A stretch of 64,000 nucleotides of DNA from Oscillospiraceae bacterium (GTDB lineage: Bacteria; Bacillota; Clostridia; Oscillospirales; Oscillospiraceae), in NCBI GenBank assembly GCA_015068065.1, contig SVLE01000002.1, forward strand, positions 19,172 through 83,171, in the 5' to 3' direction. The translations under genes were made by a program, and so were the position numbers. Position 1 is the first letter of the stretch, and the number at the start of each line of letters is the position of its first letter. Below are positions 9,137-19,552 of the stretch, piece by piece. A model generated the notes under the pieces. The model was not told where the DNA came from and made no database searches. It saw only the letters and a program-made list of their open reading frames with translations.

Positions 9137-9244
9137 TTACAGCACACTCAGAGCCTGGAGAACGATGGGTAGCACCATCAGCAGTGCCAGCAGCCCGGCC
9201 ATAACGGCCATAAAGATTTTCTGTCTCTTCTGTCTCTTGCTCAT
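9137..9244 (-). CDS. 35-aa predicted single-TM miniprotein
   Basis: Translated by hand: MSKRQKRQKIFMAVMAGLLALLMVLPIVLQALSVL*; GAGGTGA RBS 6 nt before ATG; fills the ftsX-M23 gap; absent from the supplied ORF track. Confidence 0.75.
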   Translation of the reverse strand: MSKRQKRQKIFMAVMAGLLALLMVLPIVLQALSVL

Positions 9245-9263
9245 GTTCAGTCACCTCGTTCTA

Positions 9264-10154
9264 TCAAACCTGCAGGAATTTGCGAATTGCCATCAAAGAG
9301 CCGCCTACGCCGATCACAAAGCCGGAAGCAGCAAAGATGGCCAGGATCCGTTTGGCCATGTTGGCATAGGGAATGATAACTACAAGGCTCATCCCGTTTG
9401 CCTCGATCACAAAATTACACACCAGCTGATAAATACCCCACTGGAAGAAGAATGCCAACACCGCGCCTGTCATGCCCAGAATTAGACCTTCGAACACGAA
9501 GGGCCAGCGCACAAAGGCATTGGTTGCACCGCACATCTTCATAATGGCAATTTCCTCCCGGCGGTGGAAGGTGGCCAGCTTGATGGTGTTGGAGATGATA
9601 AACAGAGAGATGATCATCAGGATCCCGATCAACACCACTGCCACGCCGGTGGCAATATTACGCAGCAACACAAAGCCTTGAGCCACCTTCAGCATCACGC
9701 TGATTTTGGCGATCCCGGCCACTTTTTCCACCAAATCCACCGTCTTGGACATGTCCTCAATGTCCTCCACATGGATACGGTAACGGTCACGCAGCACACT
9801 GGCCGGCAGATTGGACAGCAGTTCGTTCTCCTCACGGCCCTGCAAAAAGTCCTCCAGCGCCTGCTCCCGGGTAACAAAGGTAGCCGAGGCCACATTGTCC
9901 AATGCAGCAAGCTGCCCCTCCAGTTCCCGTGCCTGTTCCTGCGTGTAGCTTTCATCCACATAAGCAAGAAACTCGTTTTCTTTTTCCAGTTCGCCCAGCA
10001 TGTGCTCCAGATTGACCGCCAGCAAAGTAAACGTTCCCATGATAAGCAGGCAGGCCACGATCATGCACACGGCGGCAAAGGACATAAAGCCGTGGCTGAA
10101 CACATTGTGGAAGCCTTCGGTGATATAATATCCGGAATTAAGTCGTCTGGCCAT
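9264..10154 (-). CDS. ftsX: cell division permease FtsX
   Basis: FtsX topology and ATFVTREQALEDF, IMKMCGATNAFVRWPFVFEG motifs; overlaps ftsE. Confidence 0.95.
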   Translation of the reverse strand: MARRLNSGYYITEGFHNVFSHGFMSFAAVCMIVACLLIMGTFTLLAVNLEHMLGELEKENEFLAYVDESYTQEQARELEGQLAALDNVASATFVTREQALEDFLQGREENELLSNLPASVLRDRYRIHVEDIEDMSKTVDLVEKVAGIAKISVMLKVAQGFVLLRNIATGVAVVLIGILMIISLFIISNTIKLATFHRREEIAIMKMCGATNAFVRWPFVFEGLILGMTGAVLAFFFQWGIYQLVCNFVIEANGMSLVVIIPYANMAKRILAIFAASGFVIGVGGSLMAIRKFLQV

Positions 10155-10827
10155 TGTAATACCCGCCTGTCTCGTCGCTGATAATGCGTCCGTTCTCTAT
10201 GGCCACAACCCGCTTGGCAAAGCGGTTGACCAGTGCTTTTTCATGGGTGACCACAAGCACAGTGGTCCCCAGTCCGTTGATCCGTTCCAGCAGAGTCATG
10301 ATTTCCAAAGAGCGCTGGGGATCAAGATTTCCCGTAGGCTCGTCGGCAATAATCATACTGGGGTTGTTCACCAGCGCTCGGGCAATGGCCACACGCTGCT
10401 GCTCACCGCCGGACAGTTCTGACGGATAGTGATCCGCCTTTTTCTCCAGCCCCACCAATTCCAGCACGTAGGGGATGCGTCGGCGGATCTCCCGGTTGGA
10501 GGCCCCCACCGCCCGCATGACAAAGGCCAGATTCTCCCACACCGTCTTCTTGTCGATCAGCCGGAAATCCTGAAAAATGATTCCCAGCGTCCGGCGCATA
10601 TAAGGCACCTGACCGGGCCGAATGTTGTTCAGGTTGTACCCGTTTACCATAAGGCGGCCTTCGGTGGGTGCGATCTCCGCAGTGATCAGCTTGATGATGG
10701 TGGACTTTCCGGAGCCGGAGGCCCCCACCAAAAAGACAAACTCACCGTCATCAATGCGCATATCCACACCCTTCAGCGCTTTGGTGCCGTTGTCATATTC
10801 CTTTTCAATGTCAATCAGCCGAATCAT
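10138..10827 (-). CDS. ftsE: cell division ATP-binding protein FtsE
   Basis: GASGSGKSTIIKL Walker A, LSGGEQQRVAIARALV signature; start at MIRLIDIEKEY with AGGAAAC RBS. Confidence 0.95.
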   Translation of the reverse strand: MIRLIDIEKEYDNGTKALKGVDMRIDDGEFVFLVGASGSGKSTIIKLITAEIAPTEGRLMVNGYNLNNIRPGQVPYMRRTLGIIFQDFRLIDKKTVWENLAFVMRAVGASNREIRRRIPYVLELVGLEKKADHYPSELSGGEQQRVAIARALVNNPSMIIADEPTGNLDPQRSLEIMTLLERINGLGTTVLVVTHEKALVNRFAKRVVAIENGRIISDETGGYYNGQTT

Positions 10828-10903
10828 GTGTTTCCTCACTTAATCCTTGTATTTTACACAGGCCCGAAGCAAACCGGCCTGTACGCATTCCTTTTTTCAG
10901 TTT

Positions 10904-10933
10904 AGCATATTTCCTATGTTATGTAAATGACAA
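10904..10933 (-). promoter_or_regulatory. predicted ftsE promoter
   Basis: Minus strand TTGTCA-18 bp-TATGCT. Confidence 0.6.
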
Positions 10934-10990
10934 CTTTGGTGAAAACGCCCTGTTTTCCCCCATGGTCCGCCAACACCGCGCCCGTTTATT

Positions 10991-11027
10991 TGTAATTATT
11001 TTGTAACTTTTGTAATTTTATTGTAAC
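10991..11027. promoter_or_regulatory. two tandem WalR-type (TGTWAH-N5-TGTWAH) boxes
   Basis: TGTAAT-TATTT-TGTAAC-TTT-TGTAAT-TTTAT-TGTAAC upstream of the ftsE promoter. Confidence 0.55.
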
Positions 11028-11149
11028 TCTCCTTTTCCTCTTTTTCAACCCCTTTTACACAAAAAACTGCCGCCCGCCAGATTCCCGCAAAACGACAAAG
11101 CCGACCTGTGCTCCTGCCACAGATCGGCTTTGTCATACACTGAAGTATG

Positions 11150-11905
11150 TCATTTTTTCGCAATTACAATTGGCTGGTAAAAACCTGTTTCTTCCGGAAA
11201 CTTCCACACTACTTCGCTGCAACCGTTGGCAATAAGCATGTTCGTCAGTTCTTCCCTGCGCGTTGCCCTGTACTCACATTCAAACTTACTAATTTGCAGC
11301 ACTTCTTCATCGTCAATGATATACTGGACCAGTTTGTAGTGATCCCCCTCCCAGTTCCACGTCTGGAACGATACTCGCTGTCCCTTATCTGTCTTATGGA
11401 TGTAGGGGGGAGAATATGGCGGCTTGTTCGCAAGCAGAGCGTCATAATCCCTGATGCTGGCAATAAATATGCCGCCTGTCACCACGCGGCTTGTAATGCT
11501 TTTAACCGCCGCTTCCAGATTGTCCTTTGACAGCATGTGTGGCAGAGCATTATCCATAGCGATTACAATGTCAAACTGCTCGGAAAAGGTTTCGGACAGT
11601 GTTCGAAAATCCGCATGTTCAAACCGAATCGTTACAGCACTCTCTTCAGCTCGTTCTTTTGCCTGTGCAAGCTCCCCGTCGCTAACATCCGAAGCAGTTA
11701 CATGATACCCAAGCAACGCAAGCCCAATAGCCTGCGTTCCGATGCCGCAAGCGCAATCAAGGATTCGGGCGGTATCGCCAAAGCCGTGATCCCGAAAAAG
11801 TCTGTCCAAAATAACAGCCTGCTCCCGTGTTGTGGATTTCCAATCAAGAAAAAGCTTGTCGTATTGGCACGCCAACTTATCATAAAAAGCCTGTATGATA
11901 TCCAT
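11150..11905 (-). CDS. class I SAM-dependent methyltransferase
   Basis: RILDCACGIGTQAIGLALLGYHVTASDVSDGEL motif I; GGGAGGATGTCACG before ATG. Confidence 0.85.
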   Translation of the reverse strand: MDIIQAFYDKLACQYDKLFLDWKSTTREQAVILDRLFRDHGFGDTARILDCACGIGTQAIGLALLGYHVTASDVSDGELAQAKERAEESAVTIRFEHADFRTLSETFSEQFDIVIAMDNALPHMLSKDNLEAAVKSITSRVVTGGIFIASIRDYDALLANKPPYSPPYIHKTDKGQRVSFQTWNWEGDHYKLVQYIIDDEEVLQISKFECEYRATRREELTNMLIANGCSEVVWKFPEETGFYQPIVIAKK

Positions 11906-11993
11906 CGTGACATCCTCCCTCAACCACAGCATTATTTGGCAAAACAGGCGCAGCAGATCGGTCTGCTGCGCCTGCAAAGAATTCTAATTACGT

Positions 11994-13085
11994 TCAGGAC
12001 TCGATTCCCCGGGAGATGAGGTACTTTTTGACCATGAGGGCCACTTTAAACGTGATGGCGTCATCAAACTCTCTCAAATCAAGGCCGGTGAGCTTCTTGA
12101 TCTTCTCCAGTCGGTAAACCAGCGTATTCCGGTGAACAAACAGCTTTCGGGCCGTTTCGGACACGTTGAGGTTGTTCTCGAAGAATTTATTGATGGTGAG
12201 CAGAGTCTCCTGATCCAGCGCATCAATGGGGTTCTTCTTGAACACTTCCTGCAGGAACATCTGGCAAAGAGTGGTGGGCAGCTGATAGATCAGGCGGCCG
12301 ATACCCAGATTTTCATAGTTGATGATGAGTTTTTCCGTGTCAAACACCTTTCCCACATCGATGGCCACACCGGCCTCCTTATAGGCACGGGCCAGATCAC
12401 GGATGTGGTTGACCACAGTGCCGATACCAATGACCACCTTGATATTCAGTTCCTGTGCCACGGCGTCGGCAATCTGCTTTGCGATCTTATGCAGATCTCT
12501 GCTGTCCGCTCCCTCGGGCATCTGCTTGATCAGTGCCACGTCCGTCTCACTGATAGACAGAACAAAGTCCGTCTGCTTATCAGGAAACAGGTTTTGAATC
12601 ACGTCAATGATTGCAATATCAGCGGGGTCCAGCTGGCGTACCAGAAATGCGGCACGGGGTGCCTCAGAAACGAAGTGCAGTTCCTTGGCTCGGGTATAAA
12701 TATCCCCCAGCAGGATGTTATCGGAAATAATATTCTTGACAAAGGTAGCTTTGTCGTGCTTTTCCTCGTAATAGGACTTTGCACCGTTAAAGGCCACAGC
12801 AGCCATAGCACACAGGGATGCAGCCTGCTCGTCATCGCCCTGGACAAACGCAGCATAATCAAACTGCGCACCCAAACCGGCCAGTGGTTTGAAGCACTTT
12901 CCATCATAATGGGCCGCACCCGCTCCGGCGAGATTTACTGCATTGACCGCACCGGACCACTGTTCGCCCATCCAGGCCAGTTCACTGCAGGCAACAACAT
13001 TGCCCTCCGCATCGATCACGCCCACGGCACGGTCTATGTTCTCTTTCATCTGAAGTACCAGTCCCTGAAAAATCCGGTTGGCCAC
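11994..13085 (-). CDS. PucR/CdaR-family transcriptional regulator (GTG start)
   Basis: C-terminal PucR HTH: NNLNVSETARKLFVHRNTLVYRLEKIKKLTGLDLREFDDAITFKVALM. Confidence 0.85.
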   Translation of the reverse strand: MANRIFQGLVLQMKENIDRAVGVIDAEGNVVACSELAWMGEQWSGAVNAVNLAGAGAAHYDGKCFKPLAGLGAQFDYAAFVQGDDEQAASLCAMAAVAFNGAKSYYEEKHDKATFVKNIISDNILLGDIYTRAKELHFVSEAPRAAFLVRQLDPADIAIIDVIQNLFPDKQTDFVLSISETDVALIKQMPEGADSRDLHKIAKQIADAVAQELNIKVVIGIGTVVNHIRDLARAYKEAGVAIDVGKVFDTEKLIINYENLGIGRLIYQLPTTLCQMFLQEVFKKNPIDALDQETLLTINKFFENNLNVSETARKLFVHRNTLVYRLEKIKKLTGLDLREFDDAITFKVALMVKKYLISRGIES

Positions 13086-13190
13086 AATGATCCCCTCCTG
13101 TTTTTTGTCGCTGTAAGACTTATTATAAGCGGACGCCTAGTCTTTTTGCAAGAGTTTTTTTCGTTTTTTTGTGGAAAATGCCGAAACACC

Positions 13191-13910
13191 TCATTTGCCA
13201 TCCAATTCTGCCCGACCCAGCGCCTCCAACTCTCCCGCAGTCAGTTGCCGCCACTGGCCGGGAGCCAGTGCCTCGTCCAGCTTCAGCGGTCCCATGGACA
13301 GCCGCTTCAGATATTCCACCGGCTTACCCCGAAAGGCCAGCATTCGCTTGACCTGATGAAACTTTCCTTCCCGCAGGGTGACAAGGCAGCTACTTCCGTC
13401 TCCCAGCGGCTCCAGACCTGCCGGCATGCATTCCAGCCCGTCATCCAGAACCATGCCCTGTGCAAAGGCACTGACATCCGTCTGCTCCACCCGGCCCGTC
13501 ACCCGAGCCAGATACACCTTGTCCACGTGACTTTTGGGTGCCAACAACCGATGGGCCAGATCTCCATCATTTGTGAGCAGCAGCAGTCCCTCTGTATCCT
13601 TGTCCAGACGCCCCACAGGAAACAGTCCCTGTTTTTGATAGTGCTCCGGCAGCAGGTCCAGCACCGTCTTCTGTCGTTTATCCTCCGTGGCAGACAGTAA
13701 GCCTGCCGGTTTATTCATCATCAGCCAGGTGAATTTTTGGCAGCACACCGCCACTCCGTCTACAAAAATATCATCACTCAGTTCAAACTTTTCTTCCGAC
13801 CGCAGAACCTGTCTGCCTGCGGCAGTCACCCGTCCCTGGCGGACCAATTCCTTTACATCCTTCCGACTCCAGCGCCCTGTGGAAGCCAACAACTTGTCCA
13901 GTCGTTCCAT
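13191..13910 (-). CDS. 16S rRNA pseudouridine synthase, RsuA family
   Basis: S4 domain MERLDKLLASTGRWSRKDVKELV and GRLDKDTEGLLLLTNDGDLAHRLLAP motif. Confidence 0.9.
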   Translation of the reverse strand: MERLDKLLASTGRWSRKDVKELVRQGRVTAAGRQVLRSEEKFELSDDIFVDGVAVCCQKFTWLMMNKPAGLLSATEDKRQKTVLDLLPEHYQKQGLFPVGRLDKDTEGLLLLTNDGDLAHRLLAPKSHVDKVYLARVTGRVEQTDVSAFAQGMVLDDGLECMPAGLEPLGDGSSCLVTLREGKFHQVKRMLAFRGKPVEYLKRLSMGPLKLDEALAPGQWRQLTAGELEALGRAELDGK

Positions 13911-14011
13911 GTTACCGCCCCTTTCTCTGCATTCTTTTTTAACATTGTAACATATCCGGCGGAAAATGGACATACAAATGAACAGGATCAAACCGGAAGG
14001 AGAAATGCACT

Positions 14012-14491
14012 GTGCTGATCATGGCAACAAAGCTTCCCCGGCGCAAGCTTGCCCTGTGGGCTCTGGCCGCCGCCGCCCTGTGCTGCTGCGCTTTACTCGT
14101 AAATATCGATGCTTTGCGAATGTCCCGGGGAGTGGAAACCGCCGCTGTCAGTCCCAAAGGCATCAAAACCAACGAGGACAGGGTCGCTTATCTGCAAGAA
14201 TATGGATGGCAGGTAAAGGAACAGCCTATTGCCACACAGGAACTGATCATCCCGGACTCTTTTGACGAAAGTTACGCAGAATACCTCACATTACAGGAGC
14301 AACAGGGCTTTGACCTTGAAAAACATACCGGGAAGCGGGTCAAACGCTATACCTATGAGATCACCAACTACCCAACAGGCGAGCAGGGCGTGCAGGTCAA
14401 CCTGCTGATTTATAAAAACACTGTGATTGGCGGCGAGGTACTTTCCGCCCGGCTGGACGGTTTTCTGCACGGCCTGCCCATGCCCGAGTGA
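14012..14491 (+). CDS. DUF4830-like membrane-anchored protein
   Basis: N-terminal TM then NEDRVAYLQEYGWQV...ELIIPDSFDESYAEYLTLQEQQGFDL; GTG start after GGAAGGAG. Confidence 0.75.
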   Translation: MLIMATKLPRRKLALWALAAAALCCCALLVNIDALRMSRGVETAAVSPKGIKTNEDRVAYLQEYGWQVKEQPIATQELIIPDSFDESYAEYLTLQEQQGFDLEKHTGKRVKRYTYEITNYPTGEQGVQVNLLIYKNTVIGGEVLSARLDGFLHGLPMPE

Positions 14492-14493
14492 GC

Positions 14494-14535
14494 AGAAAAA
14501 ATCCCGGAGAAGCAGCTGCTTCTCCGGGATTTTTT
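14494..14535. terminator. bidirectional terminator
   Basis: AAAAAATCCCGGAGAAGCAGCTGCTTCTCCGGGATTTTTT. Confidence 0.85.
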
Positions 14536-14539
14536 ACGC

Positions 14540-15364
14540 TTATTTTACCACATGAACATTCAAATGGTCATAGGTCATCTCGATGCCCGCCGCATCAAAG
14601 GCAGGCTTCATAGCATCCATCAAATCAAAATAGATCCCCCAGTAATCCCCGGCAGCGCACCACACGCGCAGGGTATATTCAATGCTGCTGTTGCCGTAGT
14701 TGCTCACCCGCAGGAAAGGTTCAGGCTCACCGTGGATCCGTTTATCACGCTTTACCAGCTTCAGGATGGTATCCTTCACCGTCTGAATGGGCGCATCGTA
14801 GGATGCGGTCACCTTCAATTCCACACGACGGGTCTCCCGCCCGTTATAGTTGACGATGCGGGCGGCAGCGATGTCGCTGTTGGGCACATGGATCACCTTG
14901 TTATCCGGAGTTACCAGGACGGTATAGGCCAGACCAATGTGATGGACCGTTCCGCTGTTGGCTCCCGCCTCCACAAAGTCTCCTGCAGCAAAGGGCTTTG
15001 TGATCAGCAGCTGAATGCCGCCGGCCAGATTGGCCAGCGTGTTCTGCAGTGCCAGAGAGACTGCCAGCCCTGCCACGCTCAGCAGAGCCACAAGGCTGGT
15101 TACGTCCACGCCCAGTGTACTGAGCACAATAAGCACTGCCACGAAATAGATGACCACCCGGAGCATGGAATTGATAAAGCCGCTCAGAGTGCTTTCCAAT
15201 CGGCTCTTTTCCAGCACGCGGGTGATGATACCGCAAATCACCTTCACCGCCACCAGACAAATCAGTATGGTAAACAAAACCTTAATGATCATGGTCACGG
15301 AAATATTCAGAGTAAAGGAACTCAGCACGCCGCCCACGGTGCTGACGGCCTGGTCTGCTGTCAT
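14540..15364 (-). CDS. mscS: small-conductance mechanosensitive channel (MscS family)
   Basis: VALLSVAGLAVSLALQNTLANLAGGIQLLITKPFAAGDFVE MscS TM3/beta-domain signature; AAAAGGAG RBS. Confidence 0.9.
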   Translation of the reverse strand: MTADQAVSTVGGVLSSFTLNISVTMIIKVLFTILICLVAVKVICGIITRVLEKSRLESTLSGFINSMLRVVIYFVAVLIVLSTLGVDVTSLVALLSVAGLAVSLALQNTLANLAGGIQLLITKPFAAGDFVEAGANSGTVHHIGLAYTVLVTPDNKVIHVPNSDIAAARIVNYNGRETRRVELKVTASYDAPIQTVKDTILKLVKRDKRIHGEPEPFLRVSNYGNSSIEYTLRVWCAAGDYWGIYFDLMDAMKPAFDAAGIEMTYDHLNVHVVK

Positions 15365-15390
15365 GTTTATTTCTCCTTTTCCATTTTGTA

Positions 15391-15756
15391 TTATTCTTCC
15401 TCCACGTGCCGCTTGATGCACGCAAATGTCTCTGTACTCAGCGCATGCTCCATCCGACAGGCATCATTGGCGGCCACCTCCGGGCTGACCCCAATAGAGG
15501 TAAGCCACCGGGTGAGCAGCTTGTGCCGCTCGTACATGGTCCGTGCCACCCGCTCCCCTTCCTCAGTCAGGGTGATGGCACCGGAGCGCTCCATCTCGAT
15601 GTATCCGTCCGCGCGCAGGATGGACATGGCACGACTGATGGACGGTTTGGAGTAGCCCAGCCGCTGAGCAACATCCACTGAGCGCACTGCGCCCTTTTCC
15701 TGTCGCAGGACCAGAATGGTCTCCAGATAATCTTCTCCGGACTGATGCAGATGCAT
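15391..15756 (-). CDS. DtxR/MntR-family metal-dependent regulator
   Basis: HQSGEDYLETILVLRQEKGAVRSVDVAQRLGYSKPSISRAMSILRADGYI wHTH and dimerisation region. Confidence 0.85.
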   Translation of the reverse strand: MHLHQSGEDYLETILVLRQEKGAVRSVDVAQRLGYSKPSISRAMSILRADGYIEMERSGAITLTEEGERVARTMYERHKLLTRWLTSIGVSPEVAANDACRMEHALSTETFACIKRHVEEE

Positions 15757-15823
15757 GAACACACCTCAAAACCTTAAAGAATGGGATTATTATATCATGT
15801 AACGCCGGCCCATGCAAGAATTC

Positions 15824-16846
15824 TTACACCGGCTTGCCGGCCAGCACTTCAAGAAAGTCCCGGTAGTTGTCTTTCAGTAGTTTGGGCGTATCCAGACCAT
15901 AGGGACATTTGGCGCTGCACGCACCGCAGTTCAGGCACTTTTCGATTTTCTTCATGCGCTCCTGCCCTTTTTCGTCCGTCCACGCGGCAGTGGGCGCACG
16001 TCGGATCATCAGGGACATTCGGGCACAGTTGTTGATCTCGATACCCATCGGGCAAGGCATACAGTAGCCGCAGCCACGGCAGAATTCCCCCTGCAACTGG
16101 GTCCGGTCCCGCTCAACCACCGCCGTCAGTTCATCATTGAGTACAGGGGGCCGGCTCACAAAGGAGAGAAACTCATCCAGCTCACTTTCCCGCTGCACGC
16201 CCCAGATGGGCAGCACATGCTCATACTGATTCAGCCATGCGGCACAGGCCGCGGCATTGGTCAGCAGCCCGCCGGACAGGGCCTTCATGGCAATAAAACC
16301 CATATTTGCCTCTTTACAGGCCTGTACCACTTCCATATCCTTTTCGTTGGCCAGATAGCAGAAGGGAAACTGCAGCGTTTCATACAATCCGGACTCAACA
16401 GCCTCCAGCGCTACCTCAAATCTGTGGGTGGTGATGCCGATGTGTCGGATCTTTCCCCGCTCCTTGGCCTCCAGTGCTGCCTCATACAGGCCGCTCCCGT
16501 CTCCCGGTCTGATGCACCGGGTGGCCTGATGGAACTGGTACAGGTCAATATAGTCCGTGCGCAGATTGCGCAGGCTTTGGGTCAGATGCTTCTTCAGCTC
16601 ATCACCCGTCTTTGCGTGGCTCTTTGTGGCGATATAAAGCTGATGTCGAACGCCTTCAAAGGCCTCGCCCACCTTCTCCTCGCTGTCGGAATACATGCGG
16701 GCAGTGTCGAAAAAGCGCATACCGCCCGCAAAAGCCTTGCGCAGCAGGTGCACCGCCTCCTCCTTTGGAATGCGCTGAATAGGCAGGCATCCAAAGGCAT
16801 TCTTTTCCACGGTGATTCCGGTCGTTCCCAAGGTCACAACGGACAT
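15824..16846 (-). CDS. aldo/keto reductase with C-terminal 4Fe-4S clusters
   Basis: FFDTARMYSDSEEKVGEAF; CRGCGYCMPCPMGI and CLNCGACSAKCPYGL. Confidence 0.9.
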   Translation of the reverse strand: MSVVTLGTTGITVEKNAFGCLPIQRIPKEEAVHLLRKAFAGGMRFFDTARMYSDSEEKVGEAFEGVRHQLYIATKSHAKTGDELKKHLTQSLRNLRTDYIDLYQFHQATRCIRPGDGSGLYEAALEAKERGKIRHIGITTHRFEVALEAVESGLYETLQFPFCYLANEKDMEVVQACKEANMGFIAMKALSGGLLTNAAACAAWLNQYEHVLPIWGVQRESELDEFLSFVSRPPVLNDELTAVVERDRTQLQGEFCRGCGYCMPCPMGIEINNCARMSLMIRRAPTAAWTDEKGQERMKKIEKCLNCGACSAKCPYGLDTPKLLKDNYRDFLEVLAGKPV

Positions 16847-16908
16847 GCCGTTTCCTCCTCTCCAATTACAAGTTTCCCCGCCGCGTTTGCGGCGGGGAAA
16901 CGATTGTA

Positions 16909-19533
16909 TTACATGGTCTTGAGCTGCTCCTCCAGCTTGGCAACCAGTTCGGCCAGCTTTCCGGCGCGCTCCTTCTCAGCCTCCACCACATTGGCGGGAG
17001 CCTTGTTCACAAATCCGGGATTGGACAGCTTAGCGTTCAGCTTGGCAAGCTCGTCGGAATTCTTCTTCAGTTCCTTCTGGATTCGAGCCTTCTCCTTTTC
17101 CAGATCCACCAGCTCACCCATGGGGATGAACAGCTGAGCCACGTGGGTGACGATGACCACCTGACCGGCGGCATCGGGAGCCTGGTCGGCAGGGACGATG
17201 GACACCTCGCTGGCGTAACCCAGTCGTTTCAGGAAGGGAATGCCGGCAGCAAACACATCCTGCTGGGCTGTAGCCACAGTGAGCTGAGCCTTCTTGGAGG
17301 GGGGCACATTCATCTCGGCGCGGCGGGTACGGATGGCTCGGATGGCGTCCATGACCAGCTCCAGTGCCTTCTCCTCCTCTGCAAAGGCCAGATCCTCGCG
17401 GTACTCGGGCCACTGCTGCAGCATGAGGAAGTCACCCTCGTGGGGCAGAGCCTGCCAGATCTCCTCGGTGATGAAAGGCATGAAGGGATGCAGCAGCTTC
17501 AGGATCTGGGTCAGCACGTAGCACAGCACCTGCTGAGCGCGGACCTTGCTGTCCTCGTCCTCGCCCTGCAGGCGGGACTTGGTCAGCTCGATATACCAGT
17601 CGCAGTAGCTGTCCCAGATGAAGTCGTACACCTTCTGAGCGGCCACGCCCAGCTCGTACTTATCCATATTCTCCGTTACATCGGGGATCAGGCTGTTCAG
17701 CTTGGACAGGATCCACTTATCCTCCAGCTCCAGCTTCTCGGGCAGCTCGCACTTGTCGATGGTCAGGTTCATCATCAGGAAGCGGCTGGCGTTCCAAATC
17801 TTGTTGGCAAAGTTGCGCATGGCCTCACACCGCTCGGTGTAGAAGCGCATATCGTTGCCTGGGCTGTTGCCGGTAACCAGATTGAAGCGCAGGGCGTCCG
17901 CGCCATAGGTCTCGGCGATCTCCAGGGGGTCAATGCCGTTGCCCAGAGACTTGGACATCTTGCGGCCCTTGTCGTCACGGACCAGACCGTGGATAAATAC
18001 AGTGTGGAAGGGAGGCATCTTGGTCTGCTCACAGGCGGAGAAGATCATACGGGCCACCCAGAAGAAGATGATGTCATAGCCGGTGACCAGCACATCGGTG
18101 GGGTAGAAGTACTTCAGATCCTCGCTGTCCTCGGGCCAGCCCAGAGTGGAGAAAGGCCACAGAGCGGAGGAGAACCAGGTATCCAGCACATCGGGGTCGC
18201 GCTCGATGTTCTTGGAGTGGCAGTGGGCGCACTCGGTGGCATCTTCGCGGCTGACGGTCATCTTGCCACAGTCGGCACAGTACCACACGGGGATCTGGTG
18301 ACCCCACCACAACTGACGGGAAATACACCAGTCGTGGACGTTTTCCATCCAGTTCAGATAGGTCTTGGAGAAGCGGTCGGGAACGAACTTGGTCTCTCCC
18401 TCGGCTACCACGCGGATGGCCTCCTTGGCCAGAGGCTCCATCTTCACGAACCATTGGGCGGAGATGATGGGCTCCACGTCGGTGGAGCAGCGATAGCAGG
18501 TGCCCACGTTGTGGGAGTAGTCCTCGATCTTCTCCATCAGGCCCAGGCGTTCCATCTCGGCGATGACCGCCTTACGGGCCTCGTAGCGGTCCATGCCCTC
18601 GAACATGCCGCCCTCGGCGTTGACCACGCCGTTGTCGTCCAGCACGCGGATGGTGTCCAGATTGTGGCGCAGGCCCACCTCGAAGTCGTTGGGGTCGTGG
18701 GCGGGGGTCATCTTCACACAGCCGGAACCGAAGTCCATCTCCACATACTCGTCGGCCACGATGGGGATCTCACGGTTCATGATGGGCAGCAGGACCTTCT
18801 TTCCCACCAGATGCTGATAACGCTCGTCGTTGGGGTTCACGGCCACGCCGGTGTCGCCCATCATGGTCTCGGGACGGGTGGTAGCCACCACCAGATAGCC
18901 AGAGCCGTCGGCCAGAGGATAGCGCATGTGCCACATGTGACCGGGCTTATCCTTGTACTCCACCTCGGCATCGGACAGAGCGGTGGTACACTTGGGGCAC
19001 CAGTTGATGATGCGGCTGCCCTTATAGATCAGGCCCTTTTCATACAGGGACACGAACACCTCGCGCACGGCCTTGGAGCAGCCCTCGTCCATGGTGAAAC
19101 GGGAGCGATCCCAGTCGCAGGAGGCGCCCATCTTCTTCTGCTGGGCCACGATGCGGTTGCCATACTTGTTCTTCCAGTCCCACACACGCTCCAGGAACTT
19201 GTCACGGCCCAAATCATAGCGGGTCAGACCCTCCTCCACGCGCAGGGCCTCCTCCACCTTAATCTGGGTAGCAATGCCGGCGTGGTCGGTTCCGGGCACC
19301 CACAGGGCGGCGTAGCCCTGCATGCGCTTAAAGCGGATCAGGATATCCTGCAGGGCACAGTCCATGGCATGACCCATGTGCAGCTGACCGGTAACGTTGG
19401 GAGGGGGCATAACGATGGTAAAGGGCTTCTTGGCCGGGTCGCGGTGACCCTTGAAGCAGCCGTTCTTCTCCCAGGCTTCGTAGATACGGGATTCCACTTC
19501 CTGAGGTTCATAAACCTTGGGCAGTTCTTTCAT
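16909..19533 (-). CDS. valS: valyl-tRNA synthetase
   Basis: [15 protein letters not shown] (HIGH), [16 protein letters not shown] (KMSKS), C-terminal coiled coil; AAAAGGAG RBS. Confidence 0.97.
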   Translation of the reverse strand: MKELPKVYEPQEVESRIYEAWEKNGCFKGHRDPAKKPFTIVMPPPNVTGQLHMGHAMDCALQDILIRFKRMQGYAALWVPGTDHAGIATQIKVEEALRVEEGLTRYDLGRDKFLERVWDWKNKYGNRIVAQQKKMGASCDWDRSRFTMDEGCSKAVREVFVSLYEKGLIYKGSRIINWCPKCTTALSDAEVEYKDKPGHMWHMRYPLADGSGYLVVATTRPETMMGDTGVAVNPNDERYQHLVGKKVLLPIMNREIPIVADEYVEMDFGSGCVKMTPAHDPNDFEVGLRHNLDTIRVLDDNGVVNAEGGMFEGMDRYEARKAVIAEMERLGLMEKIEDYSHNVGTCYRCSTDVEPIISAQWFVKMEPLAKEAIRVVAEGETKFVPDRFSKTYLNWMENVHDWCISRQLWWGHQIPVWYCADCGKMTVSREDATECAHCHSKNIERDPDVLDTWFSSALWPFSTLGWPEDSEDLKYFYPTDVLVTGYDIIFFWVARMIFSACEQTKMPPFHTVFIHGLVRDDKGRKMSKSLGNGIDPLEIAETYGADALRFNLVTGNSPGNDMRFYTERCEAMRNFANKIWNASRFLMMNLTIDKCELPEKLELEDKWILSKLNSLIPDVTENMDKYELGVAAQKVYDFIWDSYCDWYIELTKSRLQGEDEDSKVRAQQVLCYVLTQILKLLHPFMPFITEEIWQALPHEGDFLMLQQWPEYREDLAFAEEEKALELVMDAIRAIRTRRAEMNVPPSKKAQLTVATAQQDVFAAGIPFLKRLGYASEVSIVPADQAPDAAGQVVIVTHVAQLFIPMGELVDLEKEKARIQKELKKNSDELAKLNAKLSNPGFVNKAPANVVEAEKERAGKLAELVAKLEEQLKTM

Positions 19534-19552
19534 TTGTAATACACTCCTTTTC

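Noticed and set aside
17143-19539. 798-aa plus-strand ORF
   Set aside because: Mirror of valS in an antisense frame; His/Gly/Leu-rich low-complexity translation and no independent signals.
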